Below are positions 1 through 17,055 of a stretch of DNA of 64,000 nucleotides, in pieces. Under the pieces are notes generated by a model. That model saw only the letters and a program-made list of their open reading frames with translations, searched no databases and was not told the origin of the DNA. Location of the stretch: assembly GCA_033961575.1 (NCBI GenBank), contig CM066732.1:56242001-56306000 (forward strand), written 5' to 3'. This stretch comes from Aselliscus stoliczkanus. Lineage: Eukaryota; Chordata; Mammalia; Chiroptera; Hipposideridae. The position numbers were made by a program, and so were the translations under genes. The first letter of the stretch is position 1. Each line of letters starts with the position of its first letter.

Positions 1-574
1 CCTTCCTGAGGGGTCCTGTCCCGGAGCAGCGCCGCCGGGCACCCTGGGGGGTGGACCGGACTTGCCCTCCACAAAAACAGTGACAGGAAGATTGTGAGTG
101 AAGACTGTGGTGGGGCTCTGCCTGCCGGGGCAGCACAGTCCCGGGCCCAGCCGGCGAGGCCCTGCGCGGGGACCACGGCGCCCGGGGCGGCGGAGGCCCT
201 TCTGGGTCCGCTCCGCTCATTCTCGGTTCAGACTCAGCTGAGGGAGGTGGCCAGGTCAGTGTGCAGGGCCTCGGCTGGTGTCCCCTCAGGACACTCGCTC
301 CTCCTAGGGCTCCTGGGAGCGGGGGTTCGCTGGGTCCGGGTTTGCTGGCTGGCCTGGACCCCGTTCTCAGATCGCCTTCTGACCCCGCCGAGCACCGAGC
401 CCAGCCGGCCCATGGGCCAGGGGTTCCTCCCATGGCTGCCGGGCCGCTCTCAGATGCCCCGTTGCGGAGCAGCTCCCTAAGCCTCGGTTTCTCCTACCTG
501 TCAAGTGGTGCGGGTCCCATCTCAGGCCAGGTGGAGCCAGCTCCATCTGGGATCATTGTGGGGGGCCTCCACAG

Positions 575-4514
<3,940 letters not shown>

Positions 4515-4846
4515 TCCTGGGATCCTGCTGCCTGGGCCGGCCTCTGCGGTGCCCAAAGTTGAAGGATAAGAAATCCAGGCCCTGGGGAGGCCGGCGGCAG
4601 CAGCCGAAGCTGTGGGGGGCTGGCGGCAACCCCCAGTGCCTGGCCCTGCCCCAGGAGAGAGCAGGAGGGCGCTGGGGGCTTGCTGCTTTCAGCTGGTCTT
4701 CATGGGCAGGGGCCGGCAGGCTGCGCCCCAGTCCCTGAGCAAACCCAGGCACCGCAGGCCCTGTCCCCAATCAGGTTGTGCCTTGTCCCAGCTTGCGCCC
4801 ACTCCTCTCCCCTCCCTGCCCCTCAGTGTGGGGGGGGCTCACTCTT

Positions 4847-4852
4847 AATAAA
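4847..4852 (+). other. AATAAA polyadenylation signal of CPNE7
   Basis: A canonical AATAAA lies 333 bases after the copine-frame stop at 4512-4514, in GC-rich sequence read as the 3' UTR. A G/T-rich stretch follows within 30 bases. It marks the probable 3' end of the CPNE7 transcript. Confidence 0.75.
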
Positions 4853-4989
4853 TTGCCATCTTTCCCTTGTAGCAGTTGTGCCTTTACTGCCTCCACCCTC
4901 CCTCCCCACCCCTGCAGCAGAGGAGGGGTTGGGGGTGGGAAGAGCCTGCCCCTCCCAGCCTCCACCCTGAAACTGGGAATCTTCTAGCC

Positions 4990-5317
4990 CAGGGGTCGGC
5001 AAACTGCGGCTCCGAGAGCCACATGCAGCATTTTTGAGTACGTTCCGTCTCAAAAGTTTGCCAACCCCTGGAAGAGCCAATCCTGTCCCTCACAACAATT
5101 TAAAAATTATTTGAGAGCCATAAATGTATTTTTACATAATCACCATTATGTGAATAATATCCTATACAAATTTTATATATGAAGTTATGATCATTTTATT
5201 TTCATTTTCAAGTTTACTTCAGAGCCACATGCACGTACCCAAGAGCCGCATGCGGCTCGCGAGCTGCAGTTTGCTGACCACTGGCGGCTCTTCCATCTCA
5301 AAAGTTTGACGACCCGT
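4990..5317. mobile_element. hAT-like non-autonomous DNA transposon with nested terminal repeats
   Basis: The left end reads CAGGGGTCGGCAAACTGCGG. Near the right end, 5251-5281 reads as the inverse of the same terminal type (GAGCTGCAGTTTGCTGACCAC). Two more inverted ends of the type AAGTTTGnCnACCC occur at about 5050-5070 and 5295-5317, so one copy may be inserted in another or an end duplicated. The interior is AT-rich. The flanks TTCTAGCC and TCCTAGGC match imperfectly, as an aged 8-bp hAT duplication would. No transposase reading frame is present. Assignment to hAT rests on terminal style and the TCTAG-like target. Confidence 0.7.
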
Positions 5318-5667
5318 CCTAGGCTCAGGCTCCCTGGCACCTTCCCGGACTGAACACAGGGCCCTCCCGGGAACGCGATGCTGGACCCGGGGAGGGCCAG
5401 AGGTGCAGTGGTGCCCCACAACCCAGTGGCCTCCCCTTGGCCCCCCAGGGCCCATGGCCAGGATCAGGTGGGGAGAGGCTGCCAGGCAGGGCCGCGTGTC
5501 ACTCCAGCCTGCGCTTGATTTCACACGCCACGTGCTCAGTCACGGGTGCTTGGGGACAGCGCCCGCCAGAGCCCCAGCCCCTATGGGGGGCTTCCAATTG
5601 CGGTTTCCCCTGACTGCCTTGTCTGGGAAAAACAAATTAATCCTGACCCTGAATCCAGGCCACCCCC

Positions 5668-5798
5668 CACCCACCCACCATCCATCCATCCGTCACTCAC
5701 CCACCCACCCATCCCTCCCTCCTCTGTCCATCCATCTGTCCACCCCTCGACCCCTCCCTCTTTCCCTCTATCCGTCATCTATCATCAATCCATCACCC
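5668..5798. repeat. (CCAT)n / (CCAC)n simple repeat
   Basis: A degenerate tetranucleotide tract built from CCAT, CCAC and CCCT units, with CTCTGTCCATCCATCTGTCC interruptions. Confidence 0.85.
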
Positions 5799-7082
5799 TG
5801 GGGGTCTATATTTAGCTCCTGATTCATCTCCTGTTAAGCAGGGATAATGGGCATTGCCATGGTAACCTGGCTATGGCTGGATTCCGGAAGGGCCGATGTT
5901 GGTCTGTTGGGGTGTGCGGAGGACAGCGGAGAAGCAGCCCCTCCTAGCACATCTGGGAGGCAGCAGCGCATGGGGAGGTGCTGGGGTGGGGAGGTTGTGG
6001 GTCGCAAAGTGACAAGGCAAGTGCCAGCCACGTCCTGACCCAGCCACTGCGTGCTGGGACCAAGACGTGGTGTCAGGAAGCCTCAGGCAGGCCCGGGGTT
6101 CCCCTCAGGGACACAGCCCTGAGGTTGGTCTGTGGACATCCTGGGATTAGCAGGAGGCACCGAAGGGCCAGCTGAGAAAAATGGGAGGGGTCCACTCACA
6201 GCACAGGGACAGCAGTGGCCCTAGGGAGCAGCCCTCAGGCAGGGCAGGGCAGGGGGCCCCCAGAGCTGTTGCCTGAGTGGGCTGTAGCCACTCCCAGACA
6301 CGTGAGGCAGGCGGCAGGGAGCAGAGGTCCCAGCCTGTCCCCTCTGGCCAGCAGGAAGCAGGGGGCAGACAGGGGCAGCCGAAGAGGACGCCCCCGGGGG
6401 CAGAGCAGGGTTGGACAGGACGACAACGGAGGCGGTGGCCATGGGTCCGGCCTGTGGGCAGGCTGGGCTGCACACACGCAGATGTGAGGGGCCACTTGGG
6501 CGCGAGGCTCTAGGCAGGCGTCCGCCAGTTCAGCTGGAAGGATGCCCAGCCTGAGGAGGCCGCCCATTCCTGCCCAGAGGCCCATAAAATAATACGTGTC
6601 GCTGCCCCAGGGCGGCGGCGGACACATACCCGCTTTTGCGTGCCTGCGTCCACTCCTGCCTCCTCTGTAACAGCGGCCCAGTTTCCCTTGGTTGGTCCAT
6701 GCACTTCGCAGGCCTGGACTACTGTCCAGATCCCAGGTGAACACTTAACCCAGGCCTGGCCAATCAGAGCACTGTGTCTGTCCCCTGGCCACTGTGTCTG
6801 CCTCAGGGTGGGCACGTGACCTGAGCTGACGGATGAGATTCTGTTCTGGGGTTTTTGTTGACCTTTGGCCTTTCCTCTAGTTGCTAAGCTGATGGGAGGG
6901 GAGCAGCAGCTGCTGGTGACAACTCTGCCACCACACGGGGAGGGCCCACCAGAGAAGCAGACCAGAGAAGTGGTGCTGGGAGGTGCCGGGTTCCGTTGAG
7001 GAAGCCAGGAGTCCCCCTTCTGCTCAGGCCAGCGCGGTGGGTTTCTGTTACTTACCACCCAGAGTCTGGCCCAGAAGGAAGA

Positions 7083-7175
7083 CCAATACTTCTATTTCAC
7101 GGATGAGCAAAGCAAGGCTCAACACAGTTCAGTGACTTGCCCAGGGTGACACACTGGTCAGTGGCAGCAGCAAGA
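7083..7175. repeat. MIR SINE fragment
   Basis: The segment ATTTCACGGATGAGCAAAGC followed by AGTGACTTGCCCAGGGTGAC has the order and wording of the MIR core (mammalian-wide, ancient tRNA-derived SINE). It is diverged and truncated at both ends. Confidence 0.7.
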
Positions 7176-7570
7176 CCCACCAGCTCCATGCAGTCCCTGG
7201 ATTTACAACTTTTGCTACAATGTCTGCCCTGAAGGGTCATGGCACCCAGGCCCAGGTGGTCAGAAACCCTGCCAGCTAGTGCGGAGACCTGCACAGAGGC
7301 TGACGGCCCCCACTGGGGCCTCAGTCTTGCTCACTACAGCACCAGACGTGGGTTTTCTCAGAAAGTGTGCACTGGGCAAGGACCCCTCGGCCACAGCAGG
7401 AAATTGCCCCCAGAGCACTGTCTGCAGTGGCCCCGTTCTCCAAGTGGGCTTGGTCCAGCCTGGACACCAGCTCCAGCTTTCGGCAGCTGTGTCACCTTGG
7501 ATTACATCATCTGTCTGAGCCTCATTCCTCATCTGTCACCTGGGGGTCTGGCAACTTAAAATCATGGCCC

Positions 7571-7740
7571 ACAGGGCCGGCCGAGTGGTTCAGTTGGTTA
7601 AGTGGCTCAAGGGTGTGAGCTGAGCTCTGAGCAACAGCAGTTTGATGCCCAGCCCGAGCTGAGCTGCTGCTAAGCTGCCAAGCTGCCAACAGGTGGCAGG
7701 ATGGCTCAGCTAAAAACAAAAACAAAAACAAAAACAAAAA
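7571..7740 (+). mobile_element. tRNA-derived SINE, first group
   Basis: The head is GGGCCGGCCGAGTGGTTCAG, which resembles a tRNA A-box region. The body holds AACAGGTGGCAGGATGGCTC and the tail is (AAAAAC)n. A 13-bp target-site duplication AAAATCATGGCCC flanks it at 7558-7570 and 7738-7750, so both ends and the orientation are secure. The perfect duplication implies a fairly recent insertion. Confidence 0.93.
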
Positions 7741-8711
7741 ATCATGGCCCCCAAATCCTGACCAGCCCTCCCATGGGGAGGTGTGGGGTGGATGGGCCTT
7801 CTCCTTGAATCCCGGCAGACGTGGGTTCCTTTGTGACTTCCAAGATTTGGTTGTGAAATGCCACCCTGCCACCTGGCCCACTCGAGACGCTGGCTCTTGG
7901 GCCCCAGGCCCTGCTGCGAGGAGGCCTGAGCAGCCTGTGGGGGTGCACTGAGGCCCCGACGGCCGCCCCATCCCCTGGCCTCCTCCCGGCCCCGGACCCC
8001 CCGCTCCGCCCTCCTGTACGGCCTGCGGGACAGTGGGGTCCATTGTGCTGTTGGCCACCATACTTCTGAGCGGTTTGTTAGACAGCAGCAGACAACAGAC
8101 GTGGGGATCGGATGGGCGACATTCAGGGGCTGGCAGTAACACCTGTTTGGTGAATAAATACCAGCTTTGCAGGGCCCCCTCCCCTCCGCCTTTGTGGCAA
8201 ATCTGCCCACTGTGCTGCCTCTCTCTGCAGGGGAGCCGAGGCTCTGGGCCTGTCCTCACCCCCAGGGCCGCGCCGCCGTCCTGAGGCTGCCAAGGGCTGG
8301 GCAGAGCCGGACTGGCAGCTCCGCACCGAGGCTGTTCTTCCTTCTGTTGCCGAGAGGAAGCAATCGTGCCTGCTTGTAATTGGAGCGCGGGGGCTGCTGG
8401 ACTGTCAGACGCACAACCCTTGGCACAGGGATCGGGGGTGAAAGCTGCCTTCCTTGCCCCCACCCCCCGCCTCTCCCCACCCCCGTGTTGGTGTCGCCCA
8501 AGCTTGGCTCAAACATCACTCCTTGAGTCCTCACAAGGGCCCCGTGGCTGCCTGCTGTGAGAGGCATTTCATAGAAGGGGTTAGGGCTCAGGACACAGCC
8601 AGGAGCGGGGGACGGCGGGGGCGGGGGGCGGGCGGGAGGCAGGGGGTGGTCCTGAGCTGGGTCTCGCAGCCTGGTTCCCAGGACTCAGTACCCAGAGCTA
8701 GCAGGCCTTTG

Positions 8712-8817
8712 CTGTGTGAGTGTGTGTATACACGTGTATGTGTGTGTACATATGTGCACTCATGTGCATGTGTGATATGTACATGTGTGTGTGTCCAAGT
8801 GCATGTGTGTGCACATG
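8712..8817. repeat. (TG)n-rich microsatellite
   Basis: Imperfect TG/CA tract with TATACACG and CATGTG interruptions; alternating purine-pyrimidine along most of its length. Confidence 0.85.
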
Positions 8818-11800
8818 GGAAATCCTGGTCCTCACCTGCTTTTTTGAGGCCTCTTTCCAACCCCCAGCCGCTCTGGAGCAGGCCACACTCAGCCTCCTTT
8901 AGGATGGCTGTCTCTGGACTCTGGGAGTCAGCTAGACCAGGTGTGTGGGCCACGGTGGGTCATGGGAGCCCTGGTGTCCTACCCAGGATGGACATTTCCT
9001 GGGGCCACTCAGTGCTGCCCAGGATGTCCTGAGAATATGAGATGTGCACACATTAGACCAGCAAGGCCTTTCCAGCCTGGGAGGCCATGAAGGCACAGCA
9101 CAGCAAATTTAGCCCACCTGGCCAGGGCAGGGAGGGTGCCCGGGGGCAGGTCTCCGGACTGTGGTGGCACCGAGACCGGTCCTGGGCTCCCCGGCAGAGG
9201 CTGGAGAGGGTGAGAGGCAGCGGGCCTCTGCAGAGCCTATCTCACGGCCGAAGCATTGACCATCTGGCTGTCCATCAAGGCCAGACGGCCCAGTGGTCTG
9301 GGTGGCCTGGCCATGGTGACCTGTCTGGCTCTGGCCACTGGCCATGCTATGCTAAGGAGTGACACATGGAGACTCAAGGTGTCTGCAGGGAGAACACGGG
9401 TTCTTTGTCCCGGGCCAGCCCTGCTGACCATGTCTGGCTCCAAGAAGCAGTGGGCACAGCATCTGAACATCCGGACCGAGGGAGGCACAGCCGGGCAGGA
9501 GGCCAGCAGCGGGGACGGCACCAACGTGCATCCTCGCCTTCATCAGCCTGGGCGCCAGCCTAGGCTGCCTGCAGCCTGGCATCTCCTGCTCTCTCCTCCT
9601 GGGAGTGGAAAGTGCAGCCACCCCATTTTGTTTGAGCAGGAGGAAATACGTCAGGCTGGACCCTCTGCGAAGCTACCCAGCCAGGGGTCTCACGTGTGAG
9701 CTGAGCCCCTGCGCAGCCTCAGCTCACCCTCAGGAGCTTTTCTGAAGCTCACCTTCAGAAAAGGAGAGGTGCTGGCACGTTGTCCGAAGCCCCCACTTCT
9801 CACCACAGACGAGGGCTCAGCAGACGGCAGCCAGAGGGCCTGGGGCGTGAGCTGGTGCCCAGCGCCACTCCTCACGGGACCGAAGGGCCACCTCCCTCAC
9901 ACGGTGCCACAGTGTCGGCGGGGGCGGAGGCAGCCGGGGCCTCGGGGCTGCTGGGCGAGTGCTGACCGCCGCTCTGGAGCGCTGCCTGCAGACCTGGACC
10001 AGACCCAGAGGACAGGGCTGTGTCGCACCCGCCCGCCCCCTGCAGGACCGGCCCAGCGGGGCACAGGCCGAGCGGCCCACTGTCACGTCCTGTTGGAGGT
10101 TCAGCCGGTCCTTCACATGGTCCAACGCAGGCCCACGGAAGCCTGGGCCGGAGGCAGACCCCGCACACACACGCGAGCTTGGGAGGCAGCGCGTGCAGGG
10201 CGCTGCGGGGAGAGGCAGCCTCCCGGGCAAAACAGGCCGCCTGCCCCCCCTGCCTCGGCCCTTCCCCTGCGGCCCACTCCTTTCCATCCGCACCCCGCAC
10301 CCCTTCTTCCCCACAAGGCTTCTGCGGCAGAAACTTCACCTCCTGGGGAGAGGCAGGTGGCTGGGGTGGGACCAGTGCAGCTGTGAGGTTGCTGAGGGAG
10401 CCCGCCCAGGCCAGGAGTGCTGAGCTGGGGACAAGCCTGCATCGCGAGGCCACAGTGAGTGGGCTGGGGTCAGGGGCCAGGGCTCAGGGGCGCTGCCACC
10501 CAGGGAGGTGCTGTCCCCATGGGAGGTGACCAGGACTCCGTGCCTGCCCTTGAGAGCCCAGGGTGAGCAGGGCACAGGCCAGAGACAAGGAGCCAGGAAA
10601 CAGATGGAACTCTGGAAGGTTGGGGAGCTGTGGGCAGTGCCCGCTCACAGGTGGGGAGCAGTGTGTCCTGGCACGGTGCCCCTCTGGGCACCGTCTTTGA
10701 ATCAAGGGCCCCGTCTGCCCTCAGGATGAGGCCCAGACCTGCTGAGGCTGGCACCGCCCCAGCTAATGCCTTCCCACGGCTCCGCTGTCCTCTGCCAGGT
10801 GCGGCTCCGTGCTAACACGCGCTGATGGGGCCCAGCTGGGGTGGGGCCCACCACCCTTACACAGCACAGCCATTGTCCTGGGGGTAAGAGTCGCTGGTCT
10901 GTGTCCAGCTGCGGGAAGGGGGCAGTTTGGTGTCAAAACAGAAGGGGTGCCGGTGCCCCACACATGACCTCTCTGGGCCTGTCTCCCGTCCACAAAAGGG
11001 CAGGTTTACTGATGAGTCCTGGGTGTGCGTGCCACCACTCGGGACTGAGCAGGGTCCCCTCTGAGCAGGGGCAGGTCTGAGAGGACTCACAGGGTGGAAC
11101 CAAGGGTGCCCGGGTTCCCCGAGGGACAAGGCAGCCAGAGAGGCCTGGGGCCCCCTTCTCCCCCTGTTGGGGGTGTTTCAAAAACATAAAAATAGCAGCA
11201 GTGGTCACCGTACAACTGGAACCTCTGGAACCCTGCGGCCTGGCGCGCGCAGTCTGTGCTTCAGTTTCCGGGCTAAAGCCCTGGGCAGCCCCCAGACCCT
11301 CCGAGCCTGCAGAGCTCTGTCCTCACAGGGAAGCCACCTCCCAGGTCACAGCTGCAGGAACCTGGCCAGCCACCAGAGGGCAGACGTGGGGACATCCATG
11401 GGATGGTTGGGAAGAGCGGTAGGGTCACCAGAGGCCACCTGGATACGGGTCTGAGGAGAACGGGCAGCCCTGAGGCGGACTGACCCTGAGCCCCTCAGCC
11501 AACCCCAAGTGTCCACCAGCCTCAAGCTGAGTCTGGGGCTCTAGTCCCATTTCACAGACAGGACGCAGAGGCTCCCACACGCCCTTCAGGGGCTCCTGCA
11601 CACCCAGTGTCCCCATTGTACACTCCAGGGGACAGGACTGGCTGTAGCCCAGAGACTTTGGGGTCCCGTGTGGGAGGCGCCGGGTTCTGAGGTCGGGACC
11701 AGGAACTCCTGTTACTGAGCTGGCTAAGGGGCTGTCCACGCAGGGCCGCGCCCCAGCACCGCAGGCGGCTCTCAGGAGGGGACCTTCTGACGGAGCCATG

Positions 11801-14800
11801 ATGCCCCAGATCCTGGGGCCCTGGCTGCCCGTCCCTCAGCAGCCACGGAGGACATTCTTGGAATTTACCGAGAGGTTCTCGCACACGCCAATGAATAAGT
11901 CCAACAACCAAAGTGCATGTGGGGCCTGCTCCCCACCCCGGCGGCCTGTCCGACCACGCACTCCGTGGACCTGGTCTGGTTTGGACGCTGAGGACAGCTG
12001 GAATTGGACGGGGCAGGGGGCGCCTCCTGTGAAGCAGTAAACCCGTCAGTGAGGATTCGGGGGGAGGGGATGGGAGACACGGGTGTCTGCTGTCCCACAA
12101 GACGTCCCTACAGAACACGCCAAAGGTAAAGCCCAGAACCCCAAGCCCGTGCAGCTGTGCCTCACGCCTCGCCCTGGAAGCCATCCCAGCTGACTGAGGC
12201 ACACCGGCCCCATCCCGGTGTCCCCACCCTGGTGGCCCTCGTCAGGCCTGGCTGTCACTGTCACACTGGGGCCATTTCCTTCCTGCCTTTTCGCTCTGGG
12301 CCCAGACGCTGGCTCTGAGTCAGAACACGCATGTAACAGTCTGGGGAACCCAGGGCCCCTCAGCCCCCAAAAGAATGCGGATGCCACCTCCTGGCAGCTG
12401 TGAGTCCTGGTCCTTGACCCCTGGAGCCCCTCTGGAAGCCTCACCGAGGGGGCCCGACACCTGGGGAACTGGAGGGCACTGTCCACCGTGGACAGTCCTC
12501 ATTAGGCTGGCCATGCGGCCGTTCCCTTAACCTCTCAGTGTTTTCTTTTGGGAACTTCTGCTCCCCTGAGACCACACAGACGAGGCAGCCGCCCCTGCAA
12601 CCTGCCCGGCCCCTTGTCCTGTGTCCCACCAGGAGTCCTGGCCCCCGAGTGGGGGTGGGGCATGAGCTCTTGAAGCAGACCAGCCCTGGCCTCCCGGGAG
12701 CAGGGCCCTGACTCAGCTCCCTTCTGGGCCCTGGCGCTCTGCGCTCTGTTTGCAGCCAGCCCTGCTCAGGCGGAGGGCCACTGCGGGCAGCCCCCACAGC
12801 TCGGCCTGGATACCCTCCTCCGTCGCAGTCCGTCTCACTCCAGACCCGCCTGAGCTCTGAGGCGAGGACCGTCCCAGTGTCCCCACCCTCCTGAGTCTGG
12901 CATTTGAACCCCTCATGGCAGCACTCCGATTGGAACCTGTCCCCTGCTGAGAGACTGTGACTGGGCAAAGTCTGGGCCAGAGTGGGGGCCATGCATCCCC
13001 ACAGTGCCCCCACCCTGGCTGCTGGGCCCCTGGGTGGGAACGGGACCGCCCACCGCCCACCAGAGCCCACCAGGGTGTGCCCATCACCTCAACTTCAGAA
13101 TTCTGGAAGCACTTGGTAAGGCCAGCCCCAAGCTGGGCTGGGTCCCCACGCAGACCTTCCCTTGATTTCGAAAGTCCCTGTGGCTCTGCCAGCGGACATT
13201 CCGATCCGTGACCGCTTTTGATCCTTCATAGCTGGGAACACGGGGAGAACAACCCCCACCCCCACTGCGTGCACGGGCCCCAGGGCCCCTAGCCCCTGAA
13301 CCAGGCTGGGGTGACCTGTTCCTAGACTGAGGGAAGGTCCCCAGGGAATGAGGGCAGTGGGCAGGGGGCAGGGCACCGAGAGAAAAGATCTGGGGCGGGT
13401 CCCCTGGACCCTGAGGCTGACCGCTGTCAGGGGTGCTGCGGGAGCCCCAGCACCTAGCCCCCTCCTCCCATCTCCTAACTCAGCGCTCCCACCAAATGCC
13501 AGCAGCTGGCCTGAGACAGCCCCATGTTGCTGCCTGGGGACCCTGAGTGCTTGTCCCCAACACAGTCTGTCCAGTCCTGTGTGGCCTGGGCCCGAGGCCC
13601 AGGAGGGCAGAGCACACGCATGCCCACTGAGACCTCATTTGCATCTGTGGAAACTCGAGCCAGCTGACATGTGCGGCACTAGCCCCTTGTCCTGCTCTCT
13701 GCGCTCGGTGAGGGAAACTATGAAGGCCCCTGGGGACATTTTTTTAAGAGGTGGTTTTTTTTGTGCAAGAGAAGCTGGAAAATTCAGAGGAGGGATAGGA
13801 CTTGAGAAAAACAGCAACAAACCCTCAAGCCTCGTGACCTGAGAGCACAGCGGCCCTGAAGCAGGTTTCAGCAGCACTCAGCACCCCTTCCTGCTTGCGG
13901 TGAGTCTTGGGGGACTGGATGGGGCTTACGGCCTGGCGCTGTGGCCGTCCTACCCCTGGGGAGCCGCGCAGCTAGTGGGCACCTGCTGTATGCCCAGGGA
14001 GGCTCTGAGTTCGGACTGGGGGGAGTGGGCAGGGAGGGGAGGGCCCTGCAGGCTGGAGTCCCGGGGTTCTCGGGTGATGGAAAAAGGGAGACGGAATGAG
14101 GGACACTGGTGTCATGCAGGGGGGTAAGCAGTGGCTTCTGGGGTGGGGGAGGCAGTGACATAAAGCTGGAGCTACCTTCCTCTCAGGAAGCCCCTGAGGG
14201 AGGGATTCCCCGCTGTGCAAACAGGGTCACAGTGAAATCAGTGGGACCATGCAGGCACTCCGGCAAGAGTGTGTGTGGGGGGTGCCACCACAGGAGGGAC
14301 ATGGAGAAGCCACCAGCCTGGGAGGTACAAAGCCATCAGGGTCTGGGCTCAGCTGGAAAAGCCTAGGTGGGCTGCGTCACGTGCAGGCTCATGTCTGGGG
14401 GGCCCAGAACAGCTACGCCAGGCTCTCAGAGGAGGTTCCGGGAGACGCAGCCAGGTGGTCACAGAGGTCACACCTGCCACTGCCTGTGGAGAGCGAGGTC
14501 AGCGTCACACGGCAAGGAGCACACAGGGGACGGGAGAAGCCCGTGCAGCCGCCTGAGGGAAACGCAGTGTGCCACGGCAGGGAGTTTGAACCCAGGGCCA
14601 CAGACACCCAGGCACTCGTCCCCTCCCAGCTGCTTCCATGAGGTGTCAGGTGGGTGCCCCAGACAGTGACGTGACAGGTGCAGAAACAGGTGTTGGAAAC
14701 AACAGTGGGACGAGACATCGGGCTCGTGTTGTTCTCTGGCTTCAGGCACTATCTGTCTGCCCGAGGTCGGCCCTTTGCTCGTTCTCCACAAAGGCTGGCA

Positions 14801-17055
14801 TGGGGGCTGCTACGAAGAGCAAGCCAGTCATGCCATCGCTGCCGGACCCCAAACACTGAACCCAAGTGACATAGGTCGCCGGGGTGAGGACCAAAGGTCC
14901 AGATAAACAAACAATGAGAAGTGAGTCAGGGAGATGGGCTATCCGGTCAACAGAAGACAGAATGCCTACCTGACATCCTGTCTGTAAAAGAACTGGTACC
15001 AAGGGTGGGACAGAACAGAAACCACTCCTGAGAGATGAAATACATAATTTCCAAAAGGAAGTGTGAGGTACAAGTGCTCGGGGACAGGCCGAGGCCATCT
15101 CCTAGCGCATAGAATAAAAGCAGAAGGAACCGTCCAGCAGAATAGAGAAACATCAGTCGACCCGTGCGTCCAGCCTGAGGGGCAGCAGTGCCAGGCAGGA
15201 CACGGAGGAGCACGGGGACACAGCCCTGGACAGAGGCACACAGCCCTCCGGGCTGAGCCAGCCACCTAACAAATGGAGCCAGAAGCCGAGGTTCAAGTGC
15301 AGAACCGAGGCTGATGTGGTGACACAGATGTCACCAATGAAGTGGGACTCAGGACGATGCTGGCCTCTGTGCCAACAACGTGGACGCGCAGACCGCCGGG
15401 CCCTCCAGCTCCCAGGACATTGGCCTGCAGCCCAGGAGTGCGTGTCCTGCCCACTGCCGGTCAGCCACAAGGCTGGGAGAGGACACGCAGGCACTCGCAG
15501 ACTCGGAGGTTTAGTCCCCACATGCCAGAACCCGAAGAAGAGGGCAACTCGGACGGAGCAACGCACAGAGCTGGGGGGCTGTGGGAGGAAAGGAGGAGCC
15601 CCCAGAGGCAGGTGAGCAAGCCCATGGGGCCCGGTGCCTCCCCGTAGGCCGTGCGGGGCCGTTGTGAAGCAGGGACGCCAGTGGCTTCCATTCCACAGAC
15701 TGAGGCCGAGAGATGGGACCAGCCCACTGGGTACCCGCCCGGCCACCTCACAGGGTACTCGTCAGACAAGAAATGACGTGAGACGGGCGCACAGGCTCCC
15801 GGGCTGGGCCGTACCTAAGCCCTGCTCAGACTGTGTCAGCCCACCGTCCCCGGCTGGATTCCTGTCTGTCTGAAGAGGGTGCTCTGGGCCCCCCATGTGG
15901 TGTGGCCAAGTAGCCTTGAACCCTCTCTAGGTAACACCTCAGGACATGTGGTCATGCCCCCATCTTAGCTCCCAGAAATGCTGTCCTGTGAGCAACTTGC
16001 AAGAACCATCCAGATGACGTGAATGATCCCGTGAGACCACAGCCATGGGGCAATGTAATGGAGCCGGGGACAAAAAACAAACACTCAGGGTGTTGCCCCT
16101 TGCTTTATTTAAAAGTTGTATATTTTGTTCATTGTGGATTATACCTGTGCAAATTTTTATTTTTTTAAATATTCCATTAAAGTCTCCCTGCCGGATGACT
16201 GAGGCTTCGGCGGCCCCGCTTTTAATCTGGCGCCTGAGGGCAGGGCTGCGCCCTCCACACACGCACACTTGTCCCGCCCAGTGCCACCAGGTGTTGCACA
16301 GGTGGGAGGGCTGTGCCGGTATGGGGGCTGAGAGCTGAGCGGCTGCGGCCCACACCTGTCAGGGGTAAGGCCGGTCATCTGGGAAGCCGGGGCCCAGGGG
16401 CCCAGCTTCGGGCTCTCAGAGCCCTCAGGGCCTTGCACGTGAGGCCCGGCAGGATTGGGACTCCGGTTCCATGAGAACAGCGGCACTCCAGGATTCTGAC
16501 CCAACCCCCAAAGTCCAGCCTGCTCAGTCAGAAGCCTGCAGTTGGAACGTGGGTCCTGGTGAAGCCAAGAACCGGGCTACAGACCCCCAGCACTGGGAGG
16601 GTGCGTGGAGCAGGGTCTGAACGACCTTCAGTTCTTATTTGCAGAGCTCAGGCAGGCCCTGTCTAGAGGGGGGCTGAGCGGGTCACCTCTGAGCCTCATC
16701 CTTCCATCTGGACCCTGGACCCTCCCCGGGACCGTCAGCCTCTAACTAGCCCTCAGCTCCGCCCCTCCCTGGGGTTGACAACCTCTTAACGGCCCTTGGC
16801 CGGGCCGCTCCCCTGGGCCGGCAGCCTTCTACTAGCCCTCAGCCTAGCCCAGACAGCGACGCCCAGCCCTGAGCCCAGGACTTGCACCTACCCGCCCTCA
16901 CTGGGAATGCGCCGATGGCTCATAAATGGGCAGCTCCTGCCAGCAGCCACTTGAGCAAAGGCCTCTGCGTTCCCTCTCCCAGCCCAGCTCGTCCTTCGGT
17001 GCACAGGCCAGCCAGGCCAGGAGCAGCGGCAGAAGCAGCCCCTGGGGACTGTGTC

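Larger units (their letters stand above)
5318..16900. other. Intergenic region between CPNE7 and DPEP1
   Basis: No exon with acceptable splice sites and a recognisable protein was found on either strand over 11.6 kb. The open frames are short and overlap in several frames, as expected from GC-rich DNA. It contains the simple repeats, SINE and MIR listed separately. The remainder looks like unique, fairly GC-rich intergenic sequence. Confidence 0.6.

Noticed and set aside
60..99. A perfect GTGAGT donor-like site at 94, as a possible earlier CPNE7 exon
   Set aside because: The bases before it (LHKNSDRKI in one frame) do not match the copine segment expected before VAIDFTASN, and no acceptor is evident.
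7522..8463. 313-codon minus-strand frame in intergenic DNA
   Set aside because: It crosses a SINE with its (AAAAAC)n tail, which translates as an FLFLFLFL run, and has no protein family features.
16915..16930. CATAAAT as a firm DPEP1 TATA box
   Set aside because: A single weak match 130 bases before the ATG. Human DPEP1 has upstream noncoding exons, so the true start may lie elsewhere.
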